Under the pieces are notes generated by a model that saw only the letters and a list, made by a program, of their open reading frames with translations, searched no databases and was not told where the DNA came from. A stretch of 39,402 nt of DNA from CALWZE01 sp964645785 (GTDB lineage Bacteria > Bacillota > Clostridia > Oscillospirales > Ruminococcaceae): positions 1 to 39,402 of the forward strand of contig CAZYAV010000026.1 in assembly GCA_964645785.1 (NCBI GenBank). Reading direction: 5' to 3'. The translations under genes and the position numbers were made by a program. Below, piece after piece: positions 1 through 7,633 of the stretch (position 1 is its first letter; each line of letters starts with the position of its first letter).

Positions 1-1
1 G

Positions 2-523
2 CACGTGACCTTCTTCTTCAACGGCGGCAACGAGAAGCCGTACACAAACGAGGACCGCGCGCTGATCAACTCCCCCAAGGTGGCGACCTACGATATGCAG
101 CCCGAGATGAGCGCGTATCTGGTGACCGTCGAGGTCGTCTAGCGGATTGCGTCGGACATATACGACGTCATCATCCTCTACTTTGCCTACTGCGACATGG
201 TCGGGCACACTGGTGTGTTCAAGGCGGCGGTCAAGGCGGTCGAGACGGTGGACGCCTGCGTCGGCCGGGTGGTGGAGGCTGTCCGTGCAAAGGAGGGAAT
301 TGTGCTGCTCACCGCCGACCACGGCAACGCGGACTGCATGATTGCGCCGGACGGCACCCCGTTCACGGCGCACACAACCAACCCGGTGCCGTTTATGGTG
401 ATCGGAAAACCGGACGCGAAGCTGCGCGAGGGCGGCCGGCTGGCCGATATCGCGCCCACCATGCTCGAGCTGCTCGGGCTGCCGGTTCCGGCCGAGATGG
501 ACGGCAGAAGCCTGCTGATCTGA
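2..523 (+). pseudogene. gpmI: 2,3-bisphosphoglycerate-independent phosphoglycerate mutase, 5'-truncated by the window and interrupted by an amber codon
   Basis: This is the C-terminal part of the glycolytic mutase that interconverts 3- and 2-phosphoglycerate. Frame 2 reads HVTFFFNGG, then SPKVATYDMQPEMSAY, which are family hallmarks. It then meets TAG at 140-142 and continues in the same frame to the TGA at 521-523. The part after the stop keeps the metal ligands: the Asp and His of DMVGH, the DH of TADHGN, and the His of AHTTNP. So the break is a point nonsense codon in otherwise intact sequence, not a frameshift. Residues just around the stop are unlike the family (YFAYCD where NFANCD or NFANPD is usual). 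A start at ATG 197 would omit half the phosphatase domain. It could be a true pseudogene, a sequencing or assembly error, or an amber codon read through. TAG is used as a normal stop elsewhere here (7064-7066, 15828-15830), which argues against recoding. Confidence 0.85.
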
Positions 524-596
524 ACGGGCGTTCCCGCAAGCCCGCATGTCAAAACCAGCTTTTTCACCCAACGCAAAACAGAAAAGGGGGACAGCC

Positions 597-1343
597 ATGA
601 GTATGCACATCACCGCGAAGCCCGGGGAAATTGCCGAAAAGATCCTGCTGCCGGGCGACCCGCTGCGCGCAAAATACATCGCGCAGACCTATTTTACCAA
701 CCCTGTCTGCGTCAATGAGCTGCGCGGCGCCTACTGCTTTACCGGGGAATACAAGGGGCAGCGCGTCTCGGTGCTCGGGACAGGGATGGGCATCCCGTCC
801 GTCCTGATTTACACGACCGAGCTGTGCACCGAATACGGCTGCCGCAAACTGATTCGCACCGGCACGTCCGGCGCGTACGACCCGAATTTGCAGCTGATGG
901 ACATTGTGCTCTCGCAGGCGTGCTGCACCACCTCCTCCCTCAACGACCACATCTTCAAGGGGCACTTTGCGCCGATTGCCGATTTTGAGCTGCTGCAAAA
1001 GGCGTATACGCTGGCAAAGGAGAAAAATATTCGCGCCTTTGTGGGGAACACTATCTGCAACGACCATCTGTATCAGGATCCGCGCGGCTATGACCCCAAG
1101 GTCTGGGCGGAATACGGGGTAATCGCCAGCGAGATGGAGTGCGCCGCGCTGTACACGGTCGCGTCCCACTACCGCAAGCAGGCGCTGACCATCACGACGG
1201 TGGTTGTCGGCACCGATGTGGAGCTCGGCGAGGGCGAGGGGGACAAGATCCTCTCCAACCCCAACATTCAGGTGGACGACAGCAAAAAGCAGAACGGCCT
1301 GGACGACATGATTCTGCTGGCGCTCGATACCCTGCTGGATTGA
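597..1343 (+). CDS. deoD: DeoD-type purine nucleoside phosphorylase
   Basis: This hexameric-type enzyme splits purine (deoxy)nucleosides with phosphate to base and (deoxy)ribose-1-phosphate, in purine salvage in the cytoplasm. The 248 residues match DeoD through HITAKPGEIAEKILLPGDP (phosphate-site Gly20, Asp21 and Arg24), RGAYCFTGEYKG, GTGMGIPS and the SEMECAALYTVAS ribose-binding segment. An open frame extends upstream to 546. I place the start at ATG 597 because GGGGG precedes it and the protein then begins MSMHI as in the family; ATG 603 is possible. Oddity: the segment that normally carries the catalytic Ser-Asp (TVSDH in Bacillus and E. coli) reads TVVVGTDVELGEGEGDKI and is about 13 residues longer. 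The usual acid is therefore displaced or replaced. RVGSCG is also RTGTSG. It may be a diverged subfamily with different base preference. Confidence 0.93.
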   Translation: MSMHITAKPGEIAEKILLPGDPLRAKYIAQTYFTNPVCVNELRGAYCFTGEYKGQRVSVLGTGMGIPSVLIYTTELCTEYGCRKLIRTGTSGAYDPNLQLMDIVLSQACCTTSSLNDHIFKGHFAPIADFELLQKAYTLAKEKNIRAFVGNTICNDHLYQDPRGYDPKVWAEYGVIASEMECAALYTVASHYRKQALTITTVVVGTDVELGEGEGDKILSNPNIQVDDSKKQNGLDDMILLALDTLLD

Positions 1344-1395
1344 GGAAATTCTATGAACCCGGCGAGGGTCATACAATAAATTCGGAGGTATATTT

Positions 1396-1857
1396 ATGGG
1401 AAAGCTGTTTAAACTTGTTTCCGGTCTTGCTGTAACGGGCGGCGCGCTGGCGGCGCTGACCTATCATCTGCAAAAGAAGGGCATTGTCAATATCGAAGTC
1501 AATTACGACGACGATGAGGGCAATTCGGTCACCAAGCCGATCGACCAGATCATCGACGAAAATGTCGACAAGCTGAAGAACAAGGCGGGCGGCGTTGCGC
1601 AGGATATCAGGCAGAGCGCGAAGGAGCAGTTCGACAATCTCTCCAGCCAGTTCCGGCAGGCGAAGGGGGACGGCTGCGGTGAATGCGGCTGCGATGCGGC
1701 GCAGGATGAGGAGCCGCTGGACGAGACCTGCGGGTGCGGCTGCGACGTGCAGGACGAGCCGGCGTGCAGCTGCGGCGAGGCCGGGGAAGGGCCAGCGCAG
1801 GAGCCGGACGACGCGCAGGATTTCCGCGAGACGGAGTCCGACGAGCCCGAGCTCTGA
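1396..1857 (+). CDS. small protein with N-terminal hydrophobic segment and Cys-rich acidic tail
   Basis: A 153-residue protein I cannot assign to a named family. The start is ATG 1396 behind a GGAGG (1383-1387). Residues about 5-25 (KLFKLVSGLAVTGGALAALT) are hydrophobic and could anchor it. The middle (about 45-90) is a charged amphipathic helix with IDENVDKLKNKAGG and SAKEQFDNLSSQF, reminiscent of YtxH-type proteins. The last 65 residues are acidic and hold eight cysteines in three clusters: CGECGC, CGCGC and CSC. Such spacing could bind a soft metal or a cluster, but no known ligand set is recognisable. It sits 52 bp after deoD and ends at a strong terminator, so it may share the deoD transcript. 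The reading frame is supported by its RBS and its position before the terminator. Confidence 0.75.
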   Translation: MGKLFKLVSGLAVTGGALAALTYHLQKKGIVNIEVNYDDDEGNSVTKPIDQIIDENVDKLKNKAGGVAQDIRQSAKEQFDNLSSQFRQAKGDGCGECGCDAAQDEEPLDETCGCGCDVQDEPACSCGEAGEGPAQEPDDAQDFRETESDEPEL

Positions 1858-1886
1858 GCGGGCTTCGCAGACCCTGAACGAGACAA

Positions 1887-1916
1887 AAGGCGGCGCAGAG
1901 AACTGCGCCGCCTTTT
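1887..1916 (+). terminator. intrinsic terminator after the deoD / Cys-tail gene pair
   Basis: A 10-bp GC stem, GGCGGCGCAG (1889-1898) with CTGCGCCGCC (1903-1912), has an AGAA tetraloop and is followed by TTTT (1913-1916). It lies 30 bp after the stop at 1857. Confidence 0.85.
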
Positions 1917-1965
1917 CTGCGCCGCGCCGCCGGGCGAATTCCCCGCGGTGCTTTGCAAAGGGCGC

Positions 1966-1995
1966 TCGACGGGGCGCGCGGCGGTGTGGTATACT
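1966..1995 (+). promoter_or_regulatory. sigma-A promoter candidate for the phosphatase gene
   Basis: An extended -10 (TG at 1987-1988, then TATACT at 1990-1995) has a weak -35, TCGACG (1966-1971), 18 bp upstream. The same 11-mer TGTGGTATACT recurs before the VanZ gene at 6311-6321. Confidence 0.5.
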
Positions 1996-2026
1996 TAAAC
2001 GGAAAACGCAGAACGGGAGAAAACGG

Positions 2027-2560
2027 ATGCGGAGCATATTATTCGTCTGCCACGGCAACATCTGCCGCTCGCCGATGGCCGAGTTCCTGATGCGGGAGCT
2101 TGCGCGGCGGCGCGGCGTCTCGGGGCTGTACACCGCCTCCGCGGCGACGAGCGCGGAGGAGCTGGGCAACCCGCCCCACCACGGGACGCGCGCCCGCCTT
2201 GCGCGGGAGGGGATTTCCTGCGCGGGCAAGCGCGCCGTGCGGCTGCGGGCGGCCGATTACGCGGCATATGACTATCTTGTGGGGATGGACGAATACAACC
2301 GGCGGGATATGCTGCGCCTGTTTGACGGCGACCCGGCGGGCAAGGTGAGCCTGCTGCTGGACTGGACGGGGGAGAACCGGGACGTGGACGACCCGTGGTA
2401 TTCCGGCGATTTTGAGGCGGCGTTTGCGGACATCAGCCGGGGCTGCGGCGCGATGCTCGACACGCTCATCCGGCGCGGGGAGCTGCCCGCACCCGACGCG
2501 CCGCTTCCGCATACAATGGGGCGGCGGCCGCGGGACGATAAACGGGGCGGGGAATTTTAA
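2027..2560 (+). CDS. low molecular weight protein-tyrosine phosphatase
   Basis: The protein has 177 residues. It begins MRSILFVCHGNICRSPMAEF: the P-loop C(X)5R-S/T of this class is CHGNICRS at about residues 8-15, with Cys as nucleophile and Arg as phosphate binder. The general-acid loop is DVDDPWYSG near residues 121-129, with the expected DP. The family dephosphorylates tyrosine (or arginine) residues; in Bacillota such enzymes act on tyrosine kinases of cell-wall and capsule control or on stress-regulated arginine phosphorylation. Nothing here shows the substrate. The start is ATG 2027 with GGGAGA 7 bp upstream. The frame is open upstream to 1595, but that part crosses the terminator at 1887-1916 and is not coding. 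The C-terminal 25 residues after LIRRGELP are extra, Pro/Arg-rich and low complexity. The gene is probably monocistronic. Confidence 0.92.
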   Translation: MRSILFVCHGNICRSPMAEFLMRELARRRGVSGLYTASAATSAEELGNPPHHGTRARLAREGISCAGKRAVRLRAADYAAYDYLVGMDEYNRRDMLRLFDGDPAGKVSLLLDWTGENRDVDDPWYSGDFEAAFADISRGCGAMLDTLIRRGELPAPDAPLPHTMGRRPRDDKRGGEF

Positions 2561-2581
2561 TCCGGCTTTAATCCGTTTTGC

Positions 2582-2611
2582 CTGACGCCTTTAATATTGC
2601 CGCGGTAAGAT
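2582..2611 (+). promoter_or_regulatory. possible promoter for the DUF4342 gene
   Basis: CTGACG (2582-2587), an 18-bp spacer and TAAGAT (2606-2611) lie 30 bp before the ATG. Both boxes are only moderate matches. The position within a local AT-richer dip supports it. Confidence 0.35.
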
Positions 2612-2640
2612 ATCCTCAACAAACGAGGAGGTTATACACC

Positions 2641-3168
2641 ATGAATCAACAACTGGAGCTGGTTGAAAAGCTGATTGAAAAGACGGGCATCGGCTACGCG
2701 GAGGCGAAGGCCGCGCTGGAAAAGACCGACTGGGACATTCTGGAGGCAATGATCCTGCTGGAGAGCGAGGGCAAAATCAACAAGACGACCTCGTCCTACA
2801 CGACCCAGAAGCCCCCGAGGGCGGAGAAGGAGCGCCAGCACGCCGAAAGCGCCGAGAATTTCAAGCAGCAGGCAAAGAGCTTTGGCGAATGGCTGCGCGG
2901 CGTGATTGACAAGGGGAACCGCAACTGCCTGGAGATGTACCGGAAAGGGGAGCGGGTTCTGTCCGTCCCGGTTACGGTGTTTGTGCTGCTGCTGCTCTTC
3001 TGCTTCTGGTGCGTGCTGCCCGCGATGCTTGTGAGCCTGTTCTTTGAGTGCCGGTACTCCTTCAGCGGGCCGGAGCTGGGCAAGGACACGGTCAACCACG
3101 CGATGGGCAAGGCGACCGACATCGCGGACGGAATCAAAAGCGAAATCAACAAAAAGCCGGAGCAGTGA
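2641..3168 (+). CDS. DUF4342 protein: UBA-like domain plus single membrane segment
   Basis: The protein has 175 residues. Residues 5-45 form a UBA/EF-Ts-like three-helix bundle (VEKLIEKTGIGYAEAKAALE, then WDILEAMILLE). It is followed by a basic linker and the DUF4342 region GEWLRGVIDKGNRN...MYRKGERVLSVPVTVFV, whose end is a membrane span at about 117-140. The final 35 residues are soluble. The family is widespread in Bacillota with no established function; a UBA-like head suggests binding of a protein partner at the membrane, which is inference. The start is ATG 2641, with GAGGAGG at 2625-2631; the open frame before it, from 2578, lacks an RBS. It is probably monocistronic. Confidence 0.85.
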   Translation: MNQQLELVEKLIEKTGIGYAEAKAALEKTDWDILEAMILLESEGKINKTTSSYTTQKPPRAEKERQHAESAENFKQQAKSFGEWLRGVIDKGNRNCLEMYRKGERVLSVPVTVFVLLLLFCFWCVLPAMLVSLFFECRYSFSGPELGKDTVNHAMGKATDIADGIKSEINKKPEQ

Positions 3169-3411
3169 GCGGGCGCCAGGGCGCCCGGGCTTATGAAAAA
3201 TCAGGCGGGGGAAAGGGAAAAGCGGCGGCGGAATAGGGAGACGAAGCGCCCCCCTGGGGGTCTGTGAAAGCAGGGCGGCATCGTGCAGAGAGGGCTTGGG
3301 GCAAAGCCGAGGCCGGGCTTTTTGCGAACGATGCGGCCGCTTCGCTTTCCTGTGAACCGGCCGCAGGGGCGATGCCGCTTTTCCCTTTGCGCCGCATAAG
3401 GAGGGGTGCCG

Positions 3412-4101
3412 GTGGCGGCAAGGATATTGATTGTGGAGGACGAGGAGAAAATCGCGCGCTTTCTCGAGCTGGAGCTCTCCCACGAGGGGTACGGGGTGGG
3501 CAAGGCGGCGGACGGCCGCGCCGGGCTGGAGCTTGCGCTGTCCGGGCAGTACGACCTTGTGCTGCTCGACCTCATGCTGCCCGAGCTGAACGGGATCGAG
3601 GTGATCCGGCGGCTGCGCAAAACCTCCGCGCTGCCGGTCATCATGCTGACCGCCCGGGACGCGGTGATGGACAAGGTCTCCGGGCTGGACATGGGCGCGG
3701 ACGACTACGTCACCAAGCCGTTCGCCATCGAGGAGCTGCTGGCGCGCATCCGCGTGACCCTGCGCAAGCGCGCCGCGCAGCCCGACGCCGGCCAGGCGCA
3801 GACCCTGCGCTGCGGCCGGCTTGTGCTGGACAGCGCGCGCCACACCGTCGCGTACGACGGGACGCCGGTCGAGCTGACCAAACGGGAATTCGCCATGCTG
3901 GAGCTGATGATGCGCAACCAGCAGATCGTGCTTACCCGCGACACCTTTATCGAGCAGATCTGGGGCTATGATTATGTCGGGGAGACAAACGTGGTGGACG
4001 TGTATGTGCGTTACCTGCGCAGCAAGATAGACGACCTGTTCGGGGTCGAGCTGATCCACACGGTGCGCGGGGTCGGCTATGTGCTGAAAGACGAGTCATG
4101 A
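3412..4101 (+). CDS. OmpR/PhoB-family response regulator
   Basis: This is the cytoplasmic DNA-binding partner of the histidine kinase that follows. Receiver domain: acidic pocket Glu9/Asp10, phospho-acceptor Asp53 in LLDLMLPE, Thr80 in MLTARD and Lys102 in VTKPF. The winged-helix output domain covers about residues 130-229 (VELTKREFAMLELMM, then ETNVVDVYVRYLRSKID and HTVRGVGYVL). Two in-frame GTG codons exist, at 3406 and 3412. AAGGAGG ends at 3404, which is too close for 3406 but 7 bp from 3412, so I choose 3412 (MAARILIVED; 229 residues). Its stop overlaps the kinase start by 4 bp, so the two are translationally coupled. The stimulus is unknown. The overall sequence is of the ArlR/CssR-like type common in Bacillota. 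Confidence 0.95.
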   Translation: MAARILIVEDEEKIARFLELELSHEGYGVGKAADGRAGLELALSGQYDLVLLDLMLPELNGIEVIRRLRKTSALPVIMLTARDAVMDKVSGLDMGADDYVTKPFAIEELLARIRVTLRKRAAQPDAGQAQTLRCGRLVLDSARHTVAYDGTPVELTKREFAMLELMMRNQQIVLTRDTFIEQIWGYDYVGETNVVDVYVRYLRSKIDDLFGVELIHTVRGVGYVLKDES

Positions 4102-5456
4102 GCGAGAAACGGACGAGCTCGACGGCGCAGCGCATCCAGCGGCTACAGACAAGGCGGACAAAATGGGTGCTTTTTCTGGTTGACCTGCTGCTGTTGCTGC
4201 TGACGGTCGGCTGCTGGTGCTATATGCAGGAGAGCGCCTACGCCGGCGAATACAACCCCTTTGCGCTGCTCGGCGTGGTCGAACGGTCGCTGCGCTTTAC
4301 GGGCGGCGGGCGCGGCATGTTCCGGGTCGGCTATACGATGCGCGCCGCAGGTCTGGACACCGTGACGGCGGACGCGACCGGCCTTGTGTGCATCCTGCTG
4401 CTCGTCATCCCGGTGGTGCTGCTGGTGGAGGGGTTCATCGTCTGGGTCACCGACCTGTTTGCGGTGCAGCAGGTGCGCAGCCAGCTCAAGCCGCTGTACA
4501 AGCTGGCGCAGGCGGCGCAGCAGCTCTCGGACGATTACAGCCGGCCGGTTGTCCCCGCGCTGCAGGCATCGCCGGGTGCGGCCGATCCGGCCGAGCGGTT
4601 CCACACCCTGGAAAGCGCCATCGAGAGCATCCAGCCCGGCAGGCCGGATGCGGGGCTGCACACGGGGGACAAGGATCTGCGCGGCATCGAGGACGCGATC
4701 AACAGCCTGCTGCGCCGCACGCGGGAGAGCTACAGCCAGCAGATTCGCTTTGTCTCGGACGCGTCGCACGAGCTACGCACCCCCATCGCGGTCATCAAGG
4801 GCTACACCGACATGCTCGACCGCTGGGGCAAAAAGGATGAAAAGGTGCTGGAGGAATCAATCGACGCCATCAAGGCGGAGACCGAGCACATGAACCGGCT
4901 GGTGGAGCAGCTGCTCTTCCTCGCGCGCGGGGACAGCGGCCGGATCCAGATGAACATGACCCGCTTTTCGCTGTGCGACCTGATCCGCGAGGTGTACGAG
5001 GAATCCAGCATGATTGACAGCGCCCACCGCTGGCAGATGCAGGCCAGGAGCGAGGTGATCGCCTACGGGGACGCCGCGATGCTCAAGCAGGCGGTGCGGG
5101 TGCTGGTGGACAACGCGGCAAAGTACACCCCCGAGGGGGAGACGATCCGGCTGCGCGCCGCGGTGGACGCGGACGGCGCGCCGGTCGTTGTTGTGCAGGA
5201 CAGCGGCAGCGGCATCGCGGGCAAGGATCTGGAGCATGTGTTTGAGCGGTTCTATCGCTCCGACCCGGCGCGGGCGCGCAGCGGCGGCACCGGGCTGGGG
5301 CTTGCGATTGCAAAGTGGATTGTCGACCGGCACGGCGGGTACTTTGATCTGCTCAGCCGGGAGGGAATCGGCACCCGGGTCACCATCCACCTGCCCGCCG
5401 TGCCGGCGGACAAGGCCGCCGGGCAGCCCGGCGCAGGGGATGAGCCCGGCGTGTAA
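4098..5456 (+). CDS. membrane sensor histidine kinase
   Basis: This 452-residue kinase is cotranscribed with the regulator (ATGA overlap at 4098-4101). It has two membrane spans, about residues 20-41 (LFLVDLLLLLLTVGCWCYM) and 93-117 (CILLLVIPVVLLVEGFIVWV), flanking a roughly 50-residue outside loop. A HAMP-like linker follows. The H-box SDASHELRTP carries the phosphorylated His at residue 224. The N-box is LVDNAAKYTP (about 333-342), then come DSGSGI and GGTGLGLAIAKW (about 395). All catalytic boxes are intact. The extracellular loop is too short for a known ligand-binding domain, so it probably senses the envelope or membrane. A long Pro/Ala-rich tail ends the protein. The membrane protein gene 20 bp downstream may be part of the same operon. 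Confidence 0.95.
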   Translation: MSEKRTSSTAQRIQRLQTRRTKWVLFLVDLLLLLLTVGCWCYMQESAYAGEYNPFALLGVVERSLRFTGGGRGMFRVGYTMRAAGLDTVTADATGLVCILLLVIPVVLLVEGFIVWVTDLFAVQQVRSQLKPLYKLAQAAQQLSDDYSRPVVPALQASPGAADPAERFHTLESAIESIQPGRPDAGLHTGDKDLRGIEDAINSLLRRTRESYSQQIRFVSDASHELRTPIAVIKGYTDMLDRWGKKDEKVLEESIDAIKAETEHMNRLVEQLLFLARGDSGRIQMNMTRFSLCDLIREVYEESSMIDSAHRWQMQARSEVIAYGDAAMLKQAVRVLVDNAAKYTPEGETIRLRAAVDADGAPVVVVQDSGSGIAGKDLEHVFERFYRSDPARARSGGTGLGLAIAKWIVDRHGGYFDLLSREGIGTRVTIHLPAVPADKAAGQPGAGDEPGV

Positions 5457-5476
5457 ACCGGAAAAGCGGGGAGCAG

Positions 5477-6004
5477 ATGGGACATTTTGGATTTTCTTAT
5501 ATTGGGCTGTTGTTTTTGCTGCTGCTGTTTATCCCCAACATCCTCTGGGCGAAGAGAAAACCGAAGGGCTATACGGATGAGGGGGAAAGCAGGGTGCTGC
5601 TGGCGTTTGAGCGGGTGGGCGAGGTGCTGACCACGGCCTGCGCGCTCTGCTTCCGCGATTTCAACCTGCGACGGTGGATGGGCTGGTCGTGGTGGCTGGC
5701 CGCGGCGATGGGGTGTATGCTGCTGTACGAGCTCTGGTGGGTGCGCTATTTCAGGAGCGAGCGGACGCTTGCGGATTTTTACAGCGGCCTGCCGGGCATC
5801 CCGCTGGCGGGCGCAACCCTGCCGGTCGCCGCCTTTTTCCTGCTCGGCATATACGGCAGGGTGTTTTTGCTTTCGGCGGCCGCGGCCATTCTCGGCGTCG
5901 GCCACATCGGAATCCATGCGCGGCACCGCCGGGCGCTGCGGAATATGCCGCCGGGCAGCGCGGCGGAGCAGAGCGGCGCGGGCAGCCGGCACGGCGGGAG
6001 ATGA
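5477..6004 (+). CDS. integral membrane protein of unknown function
   Basis: This 175-residue hydrophobic protein has about four to five predicted spans: 8-24 (IGLLFLLLLFIPNILW), 72-92 (WSWWLAAAMGCMLLYELWW), 113-130 (LAGATLPVAAFFLLGIYG) and 131-148. A cytoplasmic loop between the first two contains RVLLAFERVGEVLTT. I know similar short membrane proteins in Clostridia, but none with a described role. The start is ATG 5477 behind GGGGAG (5468-5473). It follows the histidine kinase stop by 20 bp, so it is probably read on the same transcript and could be an accessory or a target of the two-component system. The C-terminal 30 residues are Ala/Gly/Arg-rich and probably disordered. Confidence 0.8.
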   Translation: MGHFGFSYIGLLFLLLLFIPNILWAKRKPKGYTDEGESRVLLAFERVGEVLTTACALCFRDFNLRRWMGWSWWLAAAMGCMLLYELWWVRYFRSERTLADFYSGLPGIPLAGATLPVAAFFLLGIYGRVFLLSAAAAILGVGHIGIHARHRRALRNMPPGSAAEQSGAGSRHGGR

Positions 6005-6286
6005 GCGAAAACCGCGCCGTGTAGCCGGGCAGCTCCGGCGCGGGCATGTACAGAGACGCCGGGCAGGTGCGGCTTCCAGCGGCATTGTAGCCGTATCGCT
6101 CGAGGCGTGGTCTGTGAAGCGCACAGGACAGGCGCATCCGGGTCACCCGGCCAAATGCCCGGGCAATTCGCCGCCGCTCCCGGGCTCGATATATCGCGCG
6201 GGGCGTTTCGGTCTCCGGTTACCGCCGCCGCGGCAAGCCCTGCGCGCGAAAAGCTGCCGCAGCCGTGTCGCCGAAATGTTACAAAT
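6005..6286. other. gene-free spacer
   Basis: GC-rich spacer with no RBS-led reading frame, no strong terminator and no RNA gene that I can see. A promoter for the VanZ-family gene sits at its right end. Confidence 0.5.
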
Positions 6287-6292
6287 TTTTGG

Positions 6293-6321
6293 TTTACCGG
6301 CGGCGCTCGGTGTGGTATACT
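6293..6321 (+). promoter_or_regulatory. sigma-A promoter of the VanZ-family gene
   Basis: TTTACC (6293-6298), a 17-bp spacer and TATACT (6316-6321), with an extended -10 TG at 6313-6314. The leader is then about 35 nt to the ATG at 6365. Confidence 0.7.
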
Positions 6322-6364
6322 GATACACCGTTAAAGGTCAATTCGGTGTATTGAAAGGATTTTC

Positions 6365-7066
6365 ATGCGTTTAACCAATAAGCGCCGCCTGGCGTACCTG
6401 CTGTATGGCCTGGGGGGCGCGGCGTTTCTCTATTATTTTGTGCTGGAAATGGACGGCAGCGTGCGGCTTGACCCGCTGGACAGGATTCTGCTGCTCGGGG
6501 TCGGGTGCGCCTGCCTGTATCTTGCGGGGCGGACGCTCTGCTGCACGGTCGATGCGCAGCGGGCGGCCGTTGTCATGCGCGGTACCTTCCGCGCGCTGTT
6601 TTTGGTTTATCTGTTGCTTGTGCTGACCTTCACCCTGTTTGACGACGCGTTCGGCCGCGGCAGCGGGGCATTCACCCTCTGGGGGATCCCGGATTGGGCG
6701 GATGTGCAGGAGCGGGTGAACTTCATCCCGTTCAGAACCATCCGGCTGTATCTGCGCAGCGTGCTCAACGGCCGGGTGTCGGTTCGCAGCTTTATGCTCA
6801 ACATTGTCGGCAACCTGCTGGCCTTTATGCCGATGGGGCTGTTTTTACCGCTCCTTTTTGAGCGATGCCGGAAAAGGCCGGTGTTTTTCCTCTGCGTGAG
6901 CGGGACGGTCTGCCTGATTGAGGGGATGCAGCTGCTGTCCCGGCGCGGCTCGTGCGATGTGGACGACCTGCTGCTCAATGTCACGGGCGCAGTGCTGCTG
7001 TTCGAGCTGCTGCGGCTGCGCCCGGTGCGCAGGGTGGTCGAGCGGCTGACCCTGCAAACCCTGTAG
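6365..7066 (+). CDS. VanZ-family membrane protein
   Basis: The protein has 233 residues and about five membrane spans. The VanZ-like domain covers residues about 78-220: VYLLLVLTFTLFDDAFG, the family motif NFIPFRTI (about 118-125), NIVGNLLAFMPMGLFLPLLF (about 143-162), then IEGMQLLSRRGSCDVDDLLLNVTGA, which carries the conserved E-Q and D-D-x3-N residues. VanZ of enterococci gives low teicoplanin resistance, but most chromosomal members have no known link to glycopeptides. A role at the cell envelope is all that can be inferred. An N-terminal addition of two spans (residues 8-60) precedes the domain. The start is ATG 6365 with AAAGGA 8 bp upstream. The stop is TAG. A clear promoter lies upstream, so it is independent of the two-component operon. 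Confidence 0.9.
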   Translation: MRLTNKRRLAYLLYGLGGAAFLYYFVLEMDGSVRLDPLDRILLLGVGCACLYLAGRTLCCTVDAQRAAVVMRGTFRALFLVYLLLVLTFTLFDDAFGRGSGAFTLWGIPDWADVQERVNFIPFRTIRLYLRSVLNGRVSVRSFMLNIVGNLLAFMPMGLFLPLLFERCRKRPVFFLCVSGTVCLIEGMQLLSRRGSCDVDDLLLNVTGAVLLFELLRLRPVRRVVERLTLQTL

Positions 7067-7079
7067 CCGCGGGCGGCTT

Positions 7080-7149
7080 GCGCCGGGTGTTCGCTGTGCC
7101 CGGTGCGGCGGAGCGCCGCGGATACCGCTTGACGGCGCCGGGTGTTCGC
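7080..7149 (+). repeat. pair of 15-bp direct repeats before the DUF3887 gene
   Basis: GCGCCGGGTGTTCGC occurs at 7080-7094 and again at 7135-7149, 55 bp apart, in the 153-bp spacer between the VanZ and DUF3887 genes. The function is unknown; it could be an operator or an RNA element. Confidence 0.7.
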
Positions 7150-7219
7150 GACGCCCGCCGTATAAGGAAGATTCTGCGCCGGAAAAGGGCGGGCTCGAGC
7201 CGCCCGAAGGAGGAGTATT

Positions 7220-7624
7220 ATGAAAAAATGGATTGCGGCGGCCGCGGCGCTCTGTGTGCTGCTTCTGACCGGCTGCGGCGGGGCGAAGCTGCCGGACGGC
7301 TTTGAGCAGGAGAAGGTGCTGGCGGCCGCCGAGAGCACGCTGGAAAAGATCAACGCGCTGGCGTATGACGCGGTGACGGACGAGCTGCGGGAGGATCTGC
7401 GCGGACAGCTCACGGCCGGGCAGTTGGAAGAGGCGTGGGGCGCGCGACTGGACGAGCTGGGCGCGTTTGAGGAGATCCGCAACACGTCCTTTCAGGGAAC
7501 CGCCGGCCAGGACGGGGAGGAATTCGCCGTTGTGATTCTGCAATGTGCGTATGAAAACGGCACGGCGATCTACACGCTGTCCTACGACGCGGACTACGCG
7601 CTTGTCGGCCTGTATATGAAGTGA
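7220..7624 (+). CDS. DUF3887-type lipoprotein
   Basis: The protein has 134 residues. A lipoprotein signal peptide (MKKWIAAAAALCVLLLTGC; lipobox LTGC, Cys19) predicts export and lipid anchoring on the outer face of the membrane. The mature part fits DUF3887: an N-terminal helix (EQEKVLAAAESTLEKINALA) and then a small alpha+beta fold ending CAYENGTAIYTLSYDADY. DUF3887 proteins of Bacillota have no established function and often sit beside hydrolases or as single lipoproteins. The start is ATG 7220 with AAGGAGGAG 4-12 bp upstream. No -35/-10 pair with good spacing is visible; TATAAG at 7161-7166 has no partner. Short direct repeats lie on both sides of the gene. Confidence 0.85.
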   Translation: MKKWIAAAAALCVLLLTGCGGAKLPDGFEQEKVLAAAESTLEKINALAYDAVTDELREDLRGQLTAGQLEEAWGARLDELGAFEEIRNTSFQGTAGQDGEEFAVVILQCAYENGTAIYTLSYDADYALVGLYMK

Positions 7625-7633
7625 ACGCGACAA

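Noticed and set aside
1..523. Readthrough or recoding of TAG as an amino acid in gpmI
   Set aside because: Other genes here end in TAG without trouble and no suppressor or recoding signal was seen. Nearby non-family residues fit mutation or artefact better.
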